DNA of 64,000 nucleotides from Streptomyces sp. NRRL B-3428 (lineage in GTDB: Bacteria > Actinomycetota > Actinomycetes > Streptomycetales > Streptomycetaceae), in the NCBI GenBank assembly GCA_000721375.1, contig JOGW01000008.1, positions 124,001 to 188,000 of the forward strand, read 5' to 3'. Within the stretch, counting starts at the first letter, position 1. The number at the start of each line of letters is the position of its first letter. Under the pieces are notes generated by a model. That model was not told where the DNA came from. It did not search any database and was given only the letters and a program-made list of their open reading frames with translations. Below are positions 26,310 through 33,450 of this stretch, piece by piece. Position numbers and translations under genes: made by a program.

Positions 26310-26870
26310 CTAAGCCAGCAGCCGCTGCCTGATCAGCTCCATCACCTGCGCCCGGGTGTACTTCCCGTTGTCGGCAGCGTTGAAGTGATTCCCGATGCGC
26401 ACCGAGACCGCGAGCAGACAGCGGACCTCCACCTCGTCCTCGTCGGGGCAGAACGACGAGAACAGTGAACGCAGGTAGTCCATACGGCGGTTGTCCACCC
26501 TGCGCAGCCGCGCGGCGACGTCCGCGTCACGGCGGGCCCAGTCGCGGATCGCCATGTCCGCGGTGACGCCGCGCACCGGCCCGTCGGTGGCGGCCGCGAC
26601 GATGCCGAAGAGCCGCTCCAGTCTGGCCCGCGCGTCTCCCCCGCCGCTGTCCACCTGCTCGATGACACCCTCGGCGACCTCGTACTCCCAGGTGTCGAGC
26701 ATCTCGTTGAGCAGGGCGGCCCGGTTGCGGAAGTACCCGTAGAAGCCGCCCTTGCTCACGCCGAGCGCCTGCGCGAGCACCTCGATGCGCACAGCCTCGG
26801 GGCCGCCCGCCACCAGCGCCCGCAGGCCCTCCTCGATCCACTTCTCCCGCGGTGTACGGGCTGTCGCCAT
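26310..26870 (-). CDS. TetR-family transcriptional regulator
   Basis: 186 residues. The N-terminal TetR HTH is clear: GLRALVAGGPEAVRIEVLAQALGVSKGGFYGYFRNRAALLNEML (residues 14-58). The rest is a helical ligand/dimer domain with ADMAIRDWARRDADVAARLRRVD, common in streptomycete YcdC/AcrR-like members. Two near-identical dyads in the 94-bp spacer to the divergent DUF2867 gene indicate autoregulation and control of that neighbour. Confidence 0.88.
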   Translation of the reverse strand: MATARTPREKWIEEGLRALVAGGPEAVRIEVLAQALGVSKGGFYGYFRNRAALLNEMLDTWEYEVAEGVIEQVDSGGGDARARLERLFGIVAAATDGPVRGVTADMAIRDWARRDADVAARLRRVDNRRMDYLRSLFSSFCPDEDEVEVRCLLAVSVRIGNHFNAADNGKYTRAQVMELIRQRLLA

Positions 26871-26898
26871 GGTGTGCGCCTCCTCACGTCCCGCCGAG

Positions 26899-26949
26899 TA
26901 TACGGTGCCGTATAAATGGGTCTACGCTCGTTCTATACGTCACCGTATA
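26899..26949. promoter_or_regulatory. Tandem TetR operators TATACGGnnCCGTATA
   Basis: Site 1, 26899-26914: TATACGGTGCCGTATA, a perfect 7-2-7 dyad. Site 2, 26934-26949: TATACGTCACCGTATA, one mismatch per arm at most. Centre spacing is 35 bp. They lie between the divergent TetR and DUF2867 genes and probably overlap both promoters. Confidence 0.8.
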
Positions 26950-26964
26950 GACAGGGGTTTGCTG

Positions 26965-27561
26965 ATGCGACTTCCCCGAAAGGCCCACACCGACCGCCCC
27001 TGGCGCATCCACGAGATCGCCGGCGATTTCACCGTCGAGGACGTCTGGGCCCTGCCCACGCCCGGCGGACCCGACGACTTCGTCCGGCTTGTGCGCCAGC
27101 TCTCGGACGGCATGCAGGACGGAGTGACCGGAGACGGTCTCGTCTCGCGCGCACTGTTCGCCATCCGCTGGAAGCTCGGCGCACTGCTCGGTCTGGACAA
27201 GGCCGACAGCGGGGTCGACTCGCGGGTCCCCTCGCTGCGCGTCCGGATGCCGGCCGACCTCCGCGAGGATCCGCAGGGACCCGGCCTCGGCAGGTCCCCG
27301 TTCACCTCGCTGTACCTGCGGGACGACGAGTGGGCCGCCGAGATGGGCAACAAGACCGTGCACGCCGTGATGCACATCGGCTGGGTCCCGGACGGATCCG
27401 GCGGCTACCGCGGGCAGATGGCGGTTCTGGTGAAGCCGAACGGCCTGCTCGGCACGCTGTACATGGCCGCCATCAAGCCCTTCCGGTACGTGGGTGTGTA
27501 TCCGGCGCTCATGCGCTCGATCGGCCGCGAGTGGCAGGCGAACGCAGCCGTCCGCACCTGA
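26965..27561 (+). CDS. DUF2867 domain-containing protein
   Basis: 198 residues from the ATG at 26965 (AGGGG upstream), short leader. The sequence follows the DUF2867 pattern: an N-terminal DRPWRIHEIAGDFTVEDVWALPTPGG, a central LGALLGLD, TSLYLRDDEWAAEMGNKTVHAVMHIGWV, and a C-terminal YMAAIKPFRYVGVYPALMRSIGREW. This domain also occurs fused behind NAD-binding SDR-like domains, but here it stands alone. Biochemical role unknown; the divergent TetR regulator and shared operators suggest induction by a small molecule. Confidence 0.8.
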   Translation: MRLPRKAHTDRPWRIHEIAGDFTVEDVWALPTPGGPDDFVRLVRQLSDGMQDGVTGDGLVSRALFAIRWKLGALLGLDKADSGVDSRVPSLRVRMPADLREDPQGPGLGRSPFTSLYLRDDEWAAEMGNKTVHAVMHIGWVPDGSGGYRGQMAVLVKPNGLLGTLYMAAIKPFRYVGVYPALMRSIGREWQANAAVRT

Positions 27562-27585
27562 CCGGTCAACTGCCCATGACGGCCG

Positions 27586-28374
27586 TCAGCCGGTCATGAG
27601 TGACATCAGACGGTCATGGGTCTCCGCGTCGGCCGCGGCCACAAGTCCCTGTCCCCCGGCCCCGATCGGCCCACCGTCCACGCCCGTCACCACGCACCCC
27701 GCCGCGCGGCACAGCGCGATACCGGCCGCGAAGTGCAGGTTGCCGGACAGGTCGCCGCCGTCCGTGACGTAGGCGGCACGCTTGCCGGCGGCGACCCAGG
27801 CCAGGGCCAGGGTCGAGGAGACCACTCGCGGGCGGAAGCTCTCGATGAAGCCGGGGTGGGCAAGCAGGTCAACCGCCCGGAATCCAGGTGCACTCGGGAA
27901 CGGCGGGTCGAGGTTCACGTCGACGAGGCGCGTGGCGGAGGTGGGGGCGAGCGGGACGTCCGCACCCATGCCGCGCGAGGCCCAGGCAAGCGAGCCGTCC
28001 GTGGCGAACACCTCGCCGCTGAACGGGTCGGCCACCGCCGCCGCCCCGTCGCGCAGCGCCACGTTGACCGCCACGACCATGTTCCCGACGGCGTAGTTGA
28101 GCGTCCCGCACAGCGGATCCACCAGCCACTCACGGGCGCCGGAGCCCTGCCGGCCACCCTCCTCGCCGAGCACGGCGTCATCGGGCCGGGCTTCGCGCAG
28201 GACGGCCAGGATCGCCCGCTCGGCCGCCAGATCGGCGGCGGTCGCGAAGTCCCCCGCCCCCTTGTCGATCCGGGCGAGGTCCTGCCCGTACATCTCCCGC
28301 ACCACATCCGCCCCGGCGCGCACGGCGGCCGTGGCGACCGCGGAATCATCAAGTCCCGTATACGAGTTGATCAT
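27586..28374 (-). CDS. Inositol monophosphatase-family protein with altered metal site
   Basis: 262 residues with the IMPase/FBPase layout. LGEEGG keeps the metal-binding Glu pair region, but motif A reads WLVDPLCGTLNYAVG, with Cys replacing the second Asp of DPxDGT. The C-terminal motif reads NLHFAAGIALCRAAG, with His replacing the Asp of the usual WDxAAG. Two of the normal Mg ligands are therefore changed. It may be a divergent phosphatase with a different metal geometry or a non-catalytic paralogue. The urate oxidase gene is 70 bp away on the same strand with a terminator hairpin between them. Confidence 0.8.
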   Translation of the reverse strand: MINSYTGLDDSAVATAAVRAGADVVREMYGQDLARIDKGAGDFATAADLAAERAILAVLREARPDDAVLGEEGGRQGSGAREWLVDPLCGTLNYAVGNMVVAVNVALRDGAAAVADPFSGEVFATDGSLAWASRGMGADVPLAPTSATRLVDVNLDPPFPSAPGFRAVDLLAHPGFIESFRPRVVSSTLALAWVAAGKRAAYVTDGGDLSGNLHFAAGIALCRAAGCVVTGVDGGPIGAGGQGLVAAADAETHDRLMSLMTG

Positions 28375-28388
28375 CCCTGCAGCCTAAA

Positions 28389-28429
28389 GGGCTGCCGTGG
28401 TACCGCCCCCCGGCGGACCATGGCAGCCC
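28389..28429. terminator. Terminator of urate oxidase gene
   Basis: Hairpin with outer arms GGGCTGCCGTGGT / ACCATGGCAGCCC (one G-U pair) and inner stem CCGCC / GGCGG around CCCC, 16 nt downstream of the minus-strand urate oxidase stop. Confidence 0.75.
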
Positions 28430-28444
28430 CAAGTCCGCACAGGG

Positions 28445-29365
28445 TTACGCCGCGATCCAGTCGCTGGTGGCGATCACCGGCTGCACGCCGTCGCGGTGGA
28501 TGGTGCCCTCGATCAGGCCGTACATCCGGTCCGCGGCGTAGTACACCTCGTTGTCATTCTTGAGGCCGAAAGGCTCCAGATCGACGAGGAAGTGGTGCTT
28601 GTTGGGCAGGTTGAGCCGGACCTCGTTGACCTTGGGGCAGCTGTCCAGGACGCGGTCGGCCATCGCGTGCAGGGTCTGCTGCAGCGAGTAGCTGTAGGTC
28701 TCGGCGAAGGCGTCGAGCATGTGGGTGCGGACCTTGTTGTACGAGCGGTCCCAGTCGAACTCCGTGTCGGCTGCGGCGGCCGCCGAGTAGGCCCAGCGCG
28801 AGGTGACCTTGGTGGCCAGGATGCGGTCGTACGCCTCCTGCAGGGTCGTGTACTTGTCCTTGATGAAGCCGTGGAACTCGGAGTTGGTGGAGTTCATGAC
28901 GGTCAGATCCTTCAGACCCGAGATCACCTGGAGCTGGCCGGTGTACTCGCTGAAGGTGATCTGCGAGGTGCGCACCTCCTGGCCCTTGCGCACGAAGGAG
29001 TGCTGCTCCTTGCGCGTGGGCACGGAGATCCGCTCCCAGGCGTACTCCTCGATGCGGATCTGCGCCTCGTGGATGGGTGCCTGCGAGCCGACGAAGTGCT
29101 TGGCGAGCAGGATGCCGAAGGCCTCCGGCGAGGTGATGCCGTGCTCCTTGGCGAAGGCGTAGACCGTGTTCTTGGTGGTGTCCGTCGGCAGACAGTTGGC
29201 GTTGTCGCCGGTGAGGTGCACGTCGCGGAACTCACCGCGCAGCGCGACCGACACGTTCAGGTCGCGGATCTCGTGCCAGGAGCCGTCACTGCCCTTGCGG
29301 GTGACGTGGACGACGCGGTTCTCGGCCTTGCCGTACTGGTTCTGCGCGAGTACGTGCTTGCTCAT
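28445..29365 (-). CDS. pucL: Urate oxidase (uricase)
   Basis: 306 residues, normal for bacterial uricase, from the ATG at 29365 (AAGGA upstream). It shows the tandem T-fold pattern: NQYGKAENRVVHV (catalytic Lys region), LPTDTTKNTVYAFAKEH (catalytic Thr), LKDLTVMNSTNSEFHGFIKDKYTTL (substrate-binding segment) and the C-terminal LNLPNKHHFLVDLEPFGLKNDNEVYYAAD with the catalytic His. It oxidises urate with O2 and no cofactor to 5-hydroxyisourate. No HIU hydrolase, OHCU decarboxylase or allantoicase is next to it. Confidence 0.93.
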   Translation of the reverse strand: MSKHVLAQNQYGKAENRVVHVTRKGSDGSWHEIRDLNVSVALRGEFRDVHLTGDNANCLPTDTTKNTVYAFAKEHGITSPEAFGILLAKHFVGSQAPIHEAQIRIEEYAWERISVPTRKEQHSFVRKGQEVRTSQITFSEYTGQLQVISGLKDLTVMNSTNSEFHGFIKDKYTTLQEAYDRILATKVTSRWAYSAAAAADTEFDWDRSYNKVRTHMLDAFAETYSYSLQQTLHAMADRVLDSCPKVNEVRLNLPNKHHFLVDLEPFGLKNDNEVYYAADRMYGLIEGTIHRDGVQPVIATSDWIAA

Positions 29366-29568
29366 CAGCCTGGTCCTTCGGGTACGTGGATACGTCGATC
29401 CCGTACGCCCGGCGTCCAGCGTCCGACCCCCCATTCGGAACGGACGCTCCCCGCCGTCCGGTCCGTTTCAGCGGACCGCCCCGGGTCTGACGTGCATCCC
29501 GGTCCGTCGGTGCCTACGGATTCCAGCACGCCGGGCCCGTGCCTCACAGGTGGCGGATCATCCAGGAT

Positions 29569-29612
29569 GCGGGCGGGGATCTTGTGCGGTGAGACAGCCG
29601 ATCCCCGCCCGC
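29569..29612. terminator. Terminator of BNR-repeat gene
   Basis: Perfect 13-bp arms GCGGGCGGGGATC / GATCCCCGCCCGC with an 18-nt loop, 31 nt past the stop of the minus-strand BNR gene. The rest of the 277-bp gap up to the urate oxidase start holds no gene that I can see. Confidence 0.75.
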
Positions 29613-29642
29613 CGTACGTCAGTTGCCGCTCAAGCCCATGCG

Positions 29643-30770
29643 TCAGGGCTCCAGGCGCGCGATCCGCCCCTTCTCCCCCGAGGCCCAGCAGCCGAAGTCC
29701 TCGGCGCAGTCCACGGTGTCGAAGGACCCCGCGTCGAAGGCCCGCCAGCTGCGGCCCCCGTCGAGGGTCACATCCGTCCCCGTCGGGCCCACCGCAAGCG
29801 CCACGGACTTGGTGTGCGGCAGCCAGGTCACGCCCGAGCGGTAGGCGGGAACGGGTCCGGCGGACGCCTCCCAGGTGCGGCCGCCGTCACGGCTGACCGC
29901 GGAGGCCTGTGGCGAGGTCTGGTCGGGTCGGTAGTCACCGCCGACCGCGATGCCCTGCGTAGGGGAGCGGAAAGCGAGCGCGAAGACTCCGCGCGCCGGA
30001 TCGCCGGCCGGGATCGAGGTCTCGGCGGCCGTCCAGGTAAGGCCCCGGTCCGAGGAGTGCAGGACGCGTGAGGTCGCGCCGCCGCCGGTCGCGAGCCATA
30101 CGTCGGAACGGCCGTGGCTGACCAGGCACTGCCCGCTCGCCGCGAACCCCGCCTCACCGGTCTGCGCCGGCGGCATCCCCGCACTGGGCAGCACGCGCCA
30201 GCTGCGCCCGCCGTCCCGCGTGGACAGGATCCGGTACTTGCCGTCGACCGGATCGCTCATCGCGAGCCCGTTCTTGGCGTCGAAGAAGGTGATGCAGTCG
30301 TAGAAGGCCTTCGGCTCGTCGTTGCGGAACGTCTCGGTCCAGGTCGCCCCGCCGTCCTGCGTACGAAAGACGCGGGAGGCCTCGCCCTCGCCGATCGCGA
30401 GCGCCACGGCCCGCTTGCGGTCGAAGGCCTCGATGTCGCGGAACTGCAGTTCGCCGGCGCCGGGCGGCGAGACGTTCGCCCAGTTCGCCCCGCCGTCCGT
30501 GGTGCGCAGGACGGTCCCGTTGGAGCCGGCGACCCAGGCGGTGCTTCTGCTCACGGCGGCCAGACCGCGAAAACGCACTTCGGCGCCGCTGGGCTTGAGC
30601 TTCCAGCCCAGATCCTTCGTATACGTGGATATGGCCACGTCACCGGTTCGGGCACCACCGCTGTCCGCCGCCGCCTGGCCGGGCCCTGTGAGCACCGCCA
30701 CCACCGCTGCGACACAGGCACCCGCCGCCACCGGACGGCGCATGCGCCTCGACTTCCCCATAGCTGTCAT
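29643..30770 (-). CDS. Secreted beta-propeller (BNR/Asp-box) protein
   Basis: About 375 residues from the ATG at 30770 (a second ATG three codons on is equally possible). An N-terminal signal peptide follows basic residues (MGKSRRMRRP) and ends near AAADS. Six Asp-box-like motifs are spaced through the protein (TTDGGANW, TQDGGATW, TRDGGRSW, SSDRGLTW, SRDGGRTW, TLDGGRSW), each marking one propeller blade. The fold resembles YCF48/photosystem-II-assembly-like and sialidase propellers, but no sialidase catalytic residues stand out. It is extracellular or lipoprotein-independent, with unknown ligand. Confidence 0.8.
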   Translation of the reverse strand: MTAMGKSRRMRRPVAAGACVAAVVAVLTGPGQAAADSGGARTGDVAISTYTKDLGWKLKPSGAEVRFRGLAAVSRSTAWVAGSNGTVLRTTDGGANWANVSPPGAGELQFRDIEAFDRKRAVALAIGEGEASRVFRTQDGGATWTETFRNDEPKAFYDCITFFDAKNGLAMSDPVDGKYRILSTRDGGRSWRVLPSAGMPPAQTGEAGFAASGQCLVSHGRSDVWLATGGGATSRVLHSSDRGLTWTAAETSIPAGDPARGVFALAFRSPTQGIAVGGDYRPDQTSPQASAVSRDGGRTWEASAGPVPAYRSGVTWLPHTKSVALAVGPTGTDVTLDGGRSWRAFDAGSFDTVDCAEDFGCWASGEKGRIARLEP

Positions 30771-31063
30771 GCGCGGCGAAGCTAGCCGACGGTTCGAGGG
30801 GCGTCCAGAGGGCGCGGGTGCTTCAACACGTCGTATGCGGGCAGGTGTTGGGCCGTCCGGCTCATGTTCCGTACCTGCGGTGTCAACTCGGCAATGTCCC
30901 CCGCGCGGCGGTCGCGCCCACGCCCGCACGCCCCTACCGTGACGCCCAGCCTTCACCGCACGCGGTGACGCACGTCACGGGCGTTCGCGTGCACGGATCG
31001 AGCCGTTCCGCCGTCTATTCCACTGCAGGCCCATCCAGCCAGCCGTCGTAAGGGAGCCAGGGT

Positions 31064-31480
31064 TTGTCCACCGTCATCGAGCAAGACGTCGAGGCCCGAC
31101 TCGTCGCCGCCGCGCCCCGGATGCCGACCATTCCCGCGACGCTCGCCTACGACCGCTGCGATCCGTTCGCCGTGCGGATGTCCTTCCCCGCGCCCGCCAC
31201 CCTGGAGGGTGTGGAGGTGTCGTGGGCCTTCGCCCGCGAGCTCCTCATCGCGGGGATCGAGGGCCCGGCAGGCGAGGGCGACGTACGGGTGCGCCCGTAC
31301 GGCTACGACCGGACCGTGCTCGAGTTCCACGCCCCCGAGGGCACCGCGATCGTCCATGTCCGCACGGGCGAGCTGCGCCGCTTCCTCAAGCGCGCCACGG
31401 CGCTGGTCCCCGCCGGGCGCGAGCATCTGCACCTCGACGTGGACCAGAACCTGGCGGAGCTTCTCGGCGGCGCCTGCTGA
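31064..31480 (+). CDS. SsgA-like sporulation and cell-division protein
   Basis: 138 residues from a TTG at 31064 with a strong AGGGAG 7 nt upstream. It follows the SALP family pattern: YDRCDPFAVRMSFPAP, VSWAFARELLIAGIEGPAGEGDVRVRPYG, LEFHAPEGTAIVHV and ELRRFLKRATALVPAGRE. SsgA-like proteins occur only in morphologically complex actinomycetes and guide septum and spore-wall formation. Which of SsgA-G it corresponds to is not resolved. The 293-bp upstream gap shared with the divergent BNR gene contains no other feature that I recognise. Confidence 0.85.
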   Translation: MSTVIEQDVEARLVAAAPRMPTIPATLAYDRCDPFAVRMSFPAPATLEGVEVSWAFARELLIAGIEGPAGEGDVRVRPYGYDRTVLEFHAPEGTAIVHVRTGELRRFLKRATALVPAGREHLHLDVDQNLAELLGGAC

Positions 31481-31498
31481 CCGCGCCCGCCCCTTGGG

Positions 31499-32326
31499 TC
31501 AGCCGAGCAGTTCGTTCAGCTCGCCGTACTCCAGCGCGCCCGTCAGCTGGGTGTATCCGCCGGTGGTCAGCAGCTCCCTGGCCGCCCGCTGCACCAGGCC
31601 GTGCACGGCCTCCGCGATCCGCCCGCCGACACTGATCCGGGCGACCCCGAGCCCCGCGAACTCCTCCACCGTGGGCGCCCCGGCCCCGACCAGTACGTTC
31701 AGCGGTGCGTCGATCCCGTCGACGAGCTCCTTGACCAGGCCCTGCTCGACCACACCGGGCACGAAGATCCCGTCGGCGCCCGCCTCCCGGTAGACCGCGG
31801 CCCGGCGGACCGTCTCCGCGAGCCGTCCTTCCGCCTCCCCGATCCGGTGCAGATACACATCGGTGCGCGCGTTGATGAACAGCGGCACACCGACGCCGTC
31901 CGCCGCCGCACGGGCCGCCGCGATCCGCTCGGCCATCTCCTCGGTGCCGCGCAGACCGGTGTCCACCGAGTCCTCGATGTTGATCCCGACGGCACCGGCC
32001 TCGATGACCGCGCGCACGGTGACCGCCACCTCCTCGGGCGTGTGCCCGTAACCCCGCTCGATGTCCGCGGACACGGGCAGTTCGACCGCCGCGGCGATCC
32101 TGCGTACGGCCTCGACGGCGGCGTCACGGTGCAGGTGGTCGCCGTCCGCGGCGCCCAGCTCCCAGGAGACTCCGGAGCTGGTGGTGGCGAGCGCGGTGGC
32201 GCCGGCGTCCTGGACGATACGGGCGGAGGGAATGTCCCAGACATTGGCCAGGACGAGCGGCTGTCCGGGGGTGTGCAGGGCGTGCAGGGCGCGGGCCTTG
32301 GCGACAAGTGCTGCGGTGTTCGTCAT
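31499..32326 (-). CDS. Isocitrate lyase/PEP mutase-family protein
   Basis: 275 residues from the ATG at 32326, preceded by GAGGG; a TTG four codons upstream is an alternative. The PEP mutase/ICL barrel is recognisable: LVLANVWDIPSARIVQDAGATALATTSSGVSWELGAADG, PVSADIERGYG, AGAVGINIEDS and LFINARTDVYLHR. The KKCGH active-site Cys of true isocitrate lyase is absent. Family members act on C-C or C-P bonds of oxaloacetate-, methylisocitrate- or phosphonopyruvate-like acids. Substrate unknown. Confidence 0.82.
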   Translation of the reverse strand: MTNTAALVAKARALHALHTPGQPLVLANVWDIPSARIVQDAGATALATTSSGVSWELGAADGDHLHRDAAVEAVRRIAAAVELPVSADIERGYGHTPEEVAVTVRAVIEAGAVGINIEDSVDTGLRGTEEMAERIAAARAAADGVGVPLFINARTDVYLHRIGEAEGRLAETVRRAAVYREAGADGIFVPGVVEQGLVKELVDGIDAPLNVLVGAGAPTVEEFAGLGVARISVGGRIAEAVHGLVQRAARELLTTGGYTQLTGALEYGELNELLG

Positions 32327-32429
32327 GCCCTCACTCAATCAAGTCCGAGGGCATGACCGCTGGCGGAAATCCGACATGGATGCGCGAGCGCCCCGCAGCG
32401 TCGCCGCCGACACCGGCGCGGCCACCCCG

Positions 32430-33092
32430 CTACATCGCCGCCGACACCGACGCGATCGCCTGCACCATCGACCGCCGCACCTCGTGCACGAGGTGCGGGG
32501 CGGCCGGCTCCGCGTCGCCGCTGCGCTCGGCGAGCTGCTCGATCCGCCGCCGGTACGTGCGCCGCTCCCCCGCGCTGACCAGGGTATGCAGCCCGCCTTC
32601 ACCGGCCAGCGCGATGAGGGCCGCATCGCGTACGGACACCTCGTCGAGCGGCCCGTTCCCGTGCAGCGCCGGCAGCAACTCCGTACGCAGCGAGTCGACG
32701 AAGTCGGGCCGGTCGAGGACGTAGTCGGTGTACGGAAAGACCCACAGTGCCCGCTGACGGACGCCGTGCAGGTATCCGCTCGCCGTGAGCTCGCGGCGCA
32801 CCGCGTCCAGCGTGACCCCCGCCCGAGCGGCCGCCCAGTCGCGCCAGCCACGCGGCCGGGATTCCTGGATCAGGTCGAGAAGGCCGTCGAGAACAGCGTC
32901 ACCGGTACGGGCGTCGAGCACCGGCAGCACGGCGGCGTCCCGCTCCGACAGAAGACCCCGCTGCACCAGTTCGGTGAGGGCTGCCGCCCGTACGACATAA
33001 GGGAGTTGGAGCCGGGCGGTCAGACGCGGCTTCACCGTGTCGTACGCGAGGAGGTACATCTGGACGGGCATCGAGAGCGAGCCGATGGCCAT
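32430..33092 (-). CDS. GOLPH3/VPS74 (GPP34) family protein
   Basis: 220 residues from the ATG at 33092, with a strong GGGGAGG ribosome site. The pattern fits bacterial GPP34 proteins: LSMPVQMYLLAYDTVKPRLTARLQLPYVVRAAALTELVQRGLL, a mid-region DAVLDGLLDLI, WVFPYTDYVLDRPDFVDSLR and ALIALAGEGGLHTLV. Eukaryotic homologues bind phosphoinositide lipids at the Golgi; the many streptomycete copies have no established role, and lipid binding is only inferred. Confidence 0.85.
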   Translation of the reverse strand: MAIGSLSMPVQMYLLAYDTVKPRLTARLQLPYVVRAAALTELVQRGLLSERDAAVLPVLDARTGDAVLDGLLDLIQESRPRGWRDWAAARAGVTLDAVRRELTASGYLHGVRQRALWVFPYTDYVLDRPDFVDSLRTELLPALHGNGPLDEVSVRDAALIALAGEGGLHTLVSAGERRTYRRRIEQLAERSGDAEPAAPHLVHEVRRSMVQAIASVSAAM

Positions 33093-33148
33093 CGCGGCCT
33101 CCCCTCGGCGCCGGCGGGGCGGGCACCACCGGTCACGATAGAGATCGG

Positions 33149-33178
33149 TTGACACTTCGGCGAGAGCCGTCTTACGGT
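33149..33178 (+). promoter_or_regulatory. Vegetative-type promoter of the ABC-F gene
   Basis: TTGACA (33149-33154), 18-bp spacer, TACGGT (33173-33178). This is a consensus -35 with a good streptomycete -10, predicting a start near 33185 and a leader of about 265 nt before the ABC-F ATG. Confidence 0.65.
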
Positions 33179-33184
33179 GTACGA

Positions 33185-33450
33185 GCTTCTGTTGCCGCCG
33201 AATGGAGAAGGACGTTGAAGGTCTGAGGTCCTGAGACACCGCGCTTATTGCAGTGATCTGTCACTGCGCGCGTCGTGTGCGACCTCGGTATCTGTGCCGT
33301 CCCTCTTGCGGAACAGGGCTTTTTTGTTGCCCTGAGACATCTCCCGGCCTCATCGTCGGCGGACTGTCCCGTCAGGACCCTCCCGAGCTGTCGCCACTGG
33401 TGTCTCGTACGTCGCCCACCACTCACCAAGCGACCCCTCGAGGCAGCCTT
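33185..33450 (+). promoter_or_regulatory. Long structured leader of the ABC-F gene, possible attenuator
   Basis: The leader contains a perfect 7-bp hairpin GCAGTGA-TCTG-TCACTGC (33250-33267), then CCCT-10 nt-AGGG (33301-33318) followed at once by six T (33320-33325), a rare intrinsic-terminator shape for this GC content. A 10-codon frame starts at ATG 33202 and ends at TGA 33232-33234, without an evident ribosome site. Antibiotic-resistance ABC-F genes are often controlled by such ribosome-sensing attenuators; here this is inferred from layout. Confidence 0.55.

Noticed and set aside
28445..29365. Purine-degradation gene cluster around urate oxidase
   Set aside because: No HIU hydrolase, OHCU decarboxylase, allantoinase or xanthine dehydrogenase gene lies next to it.
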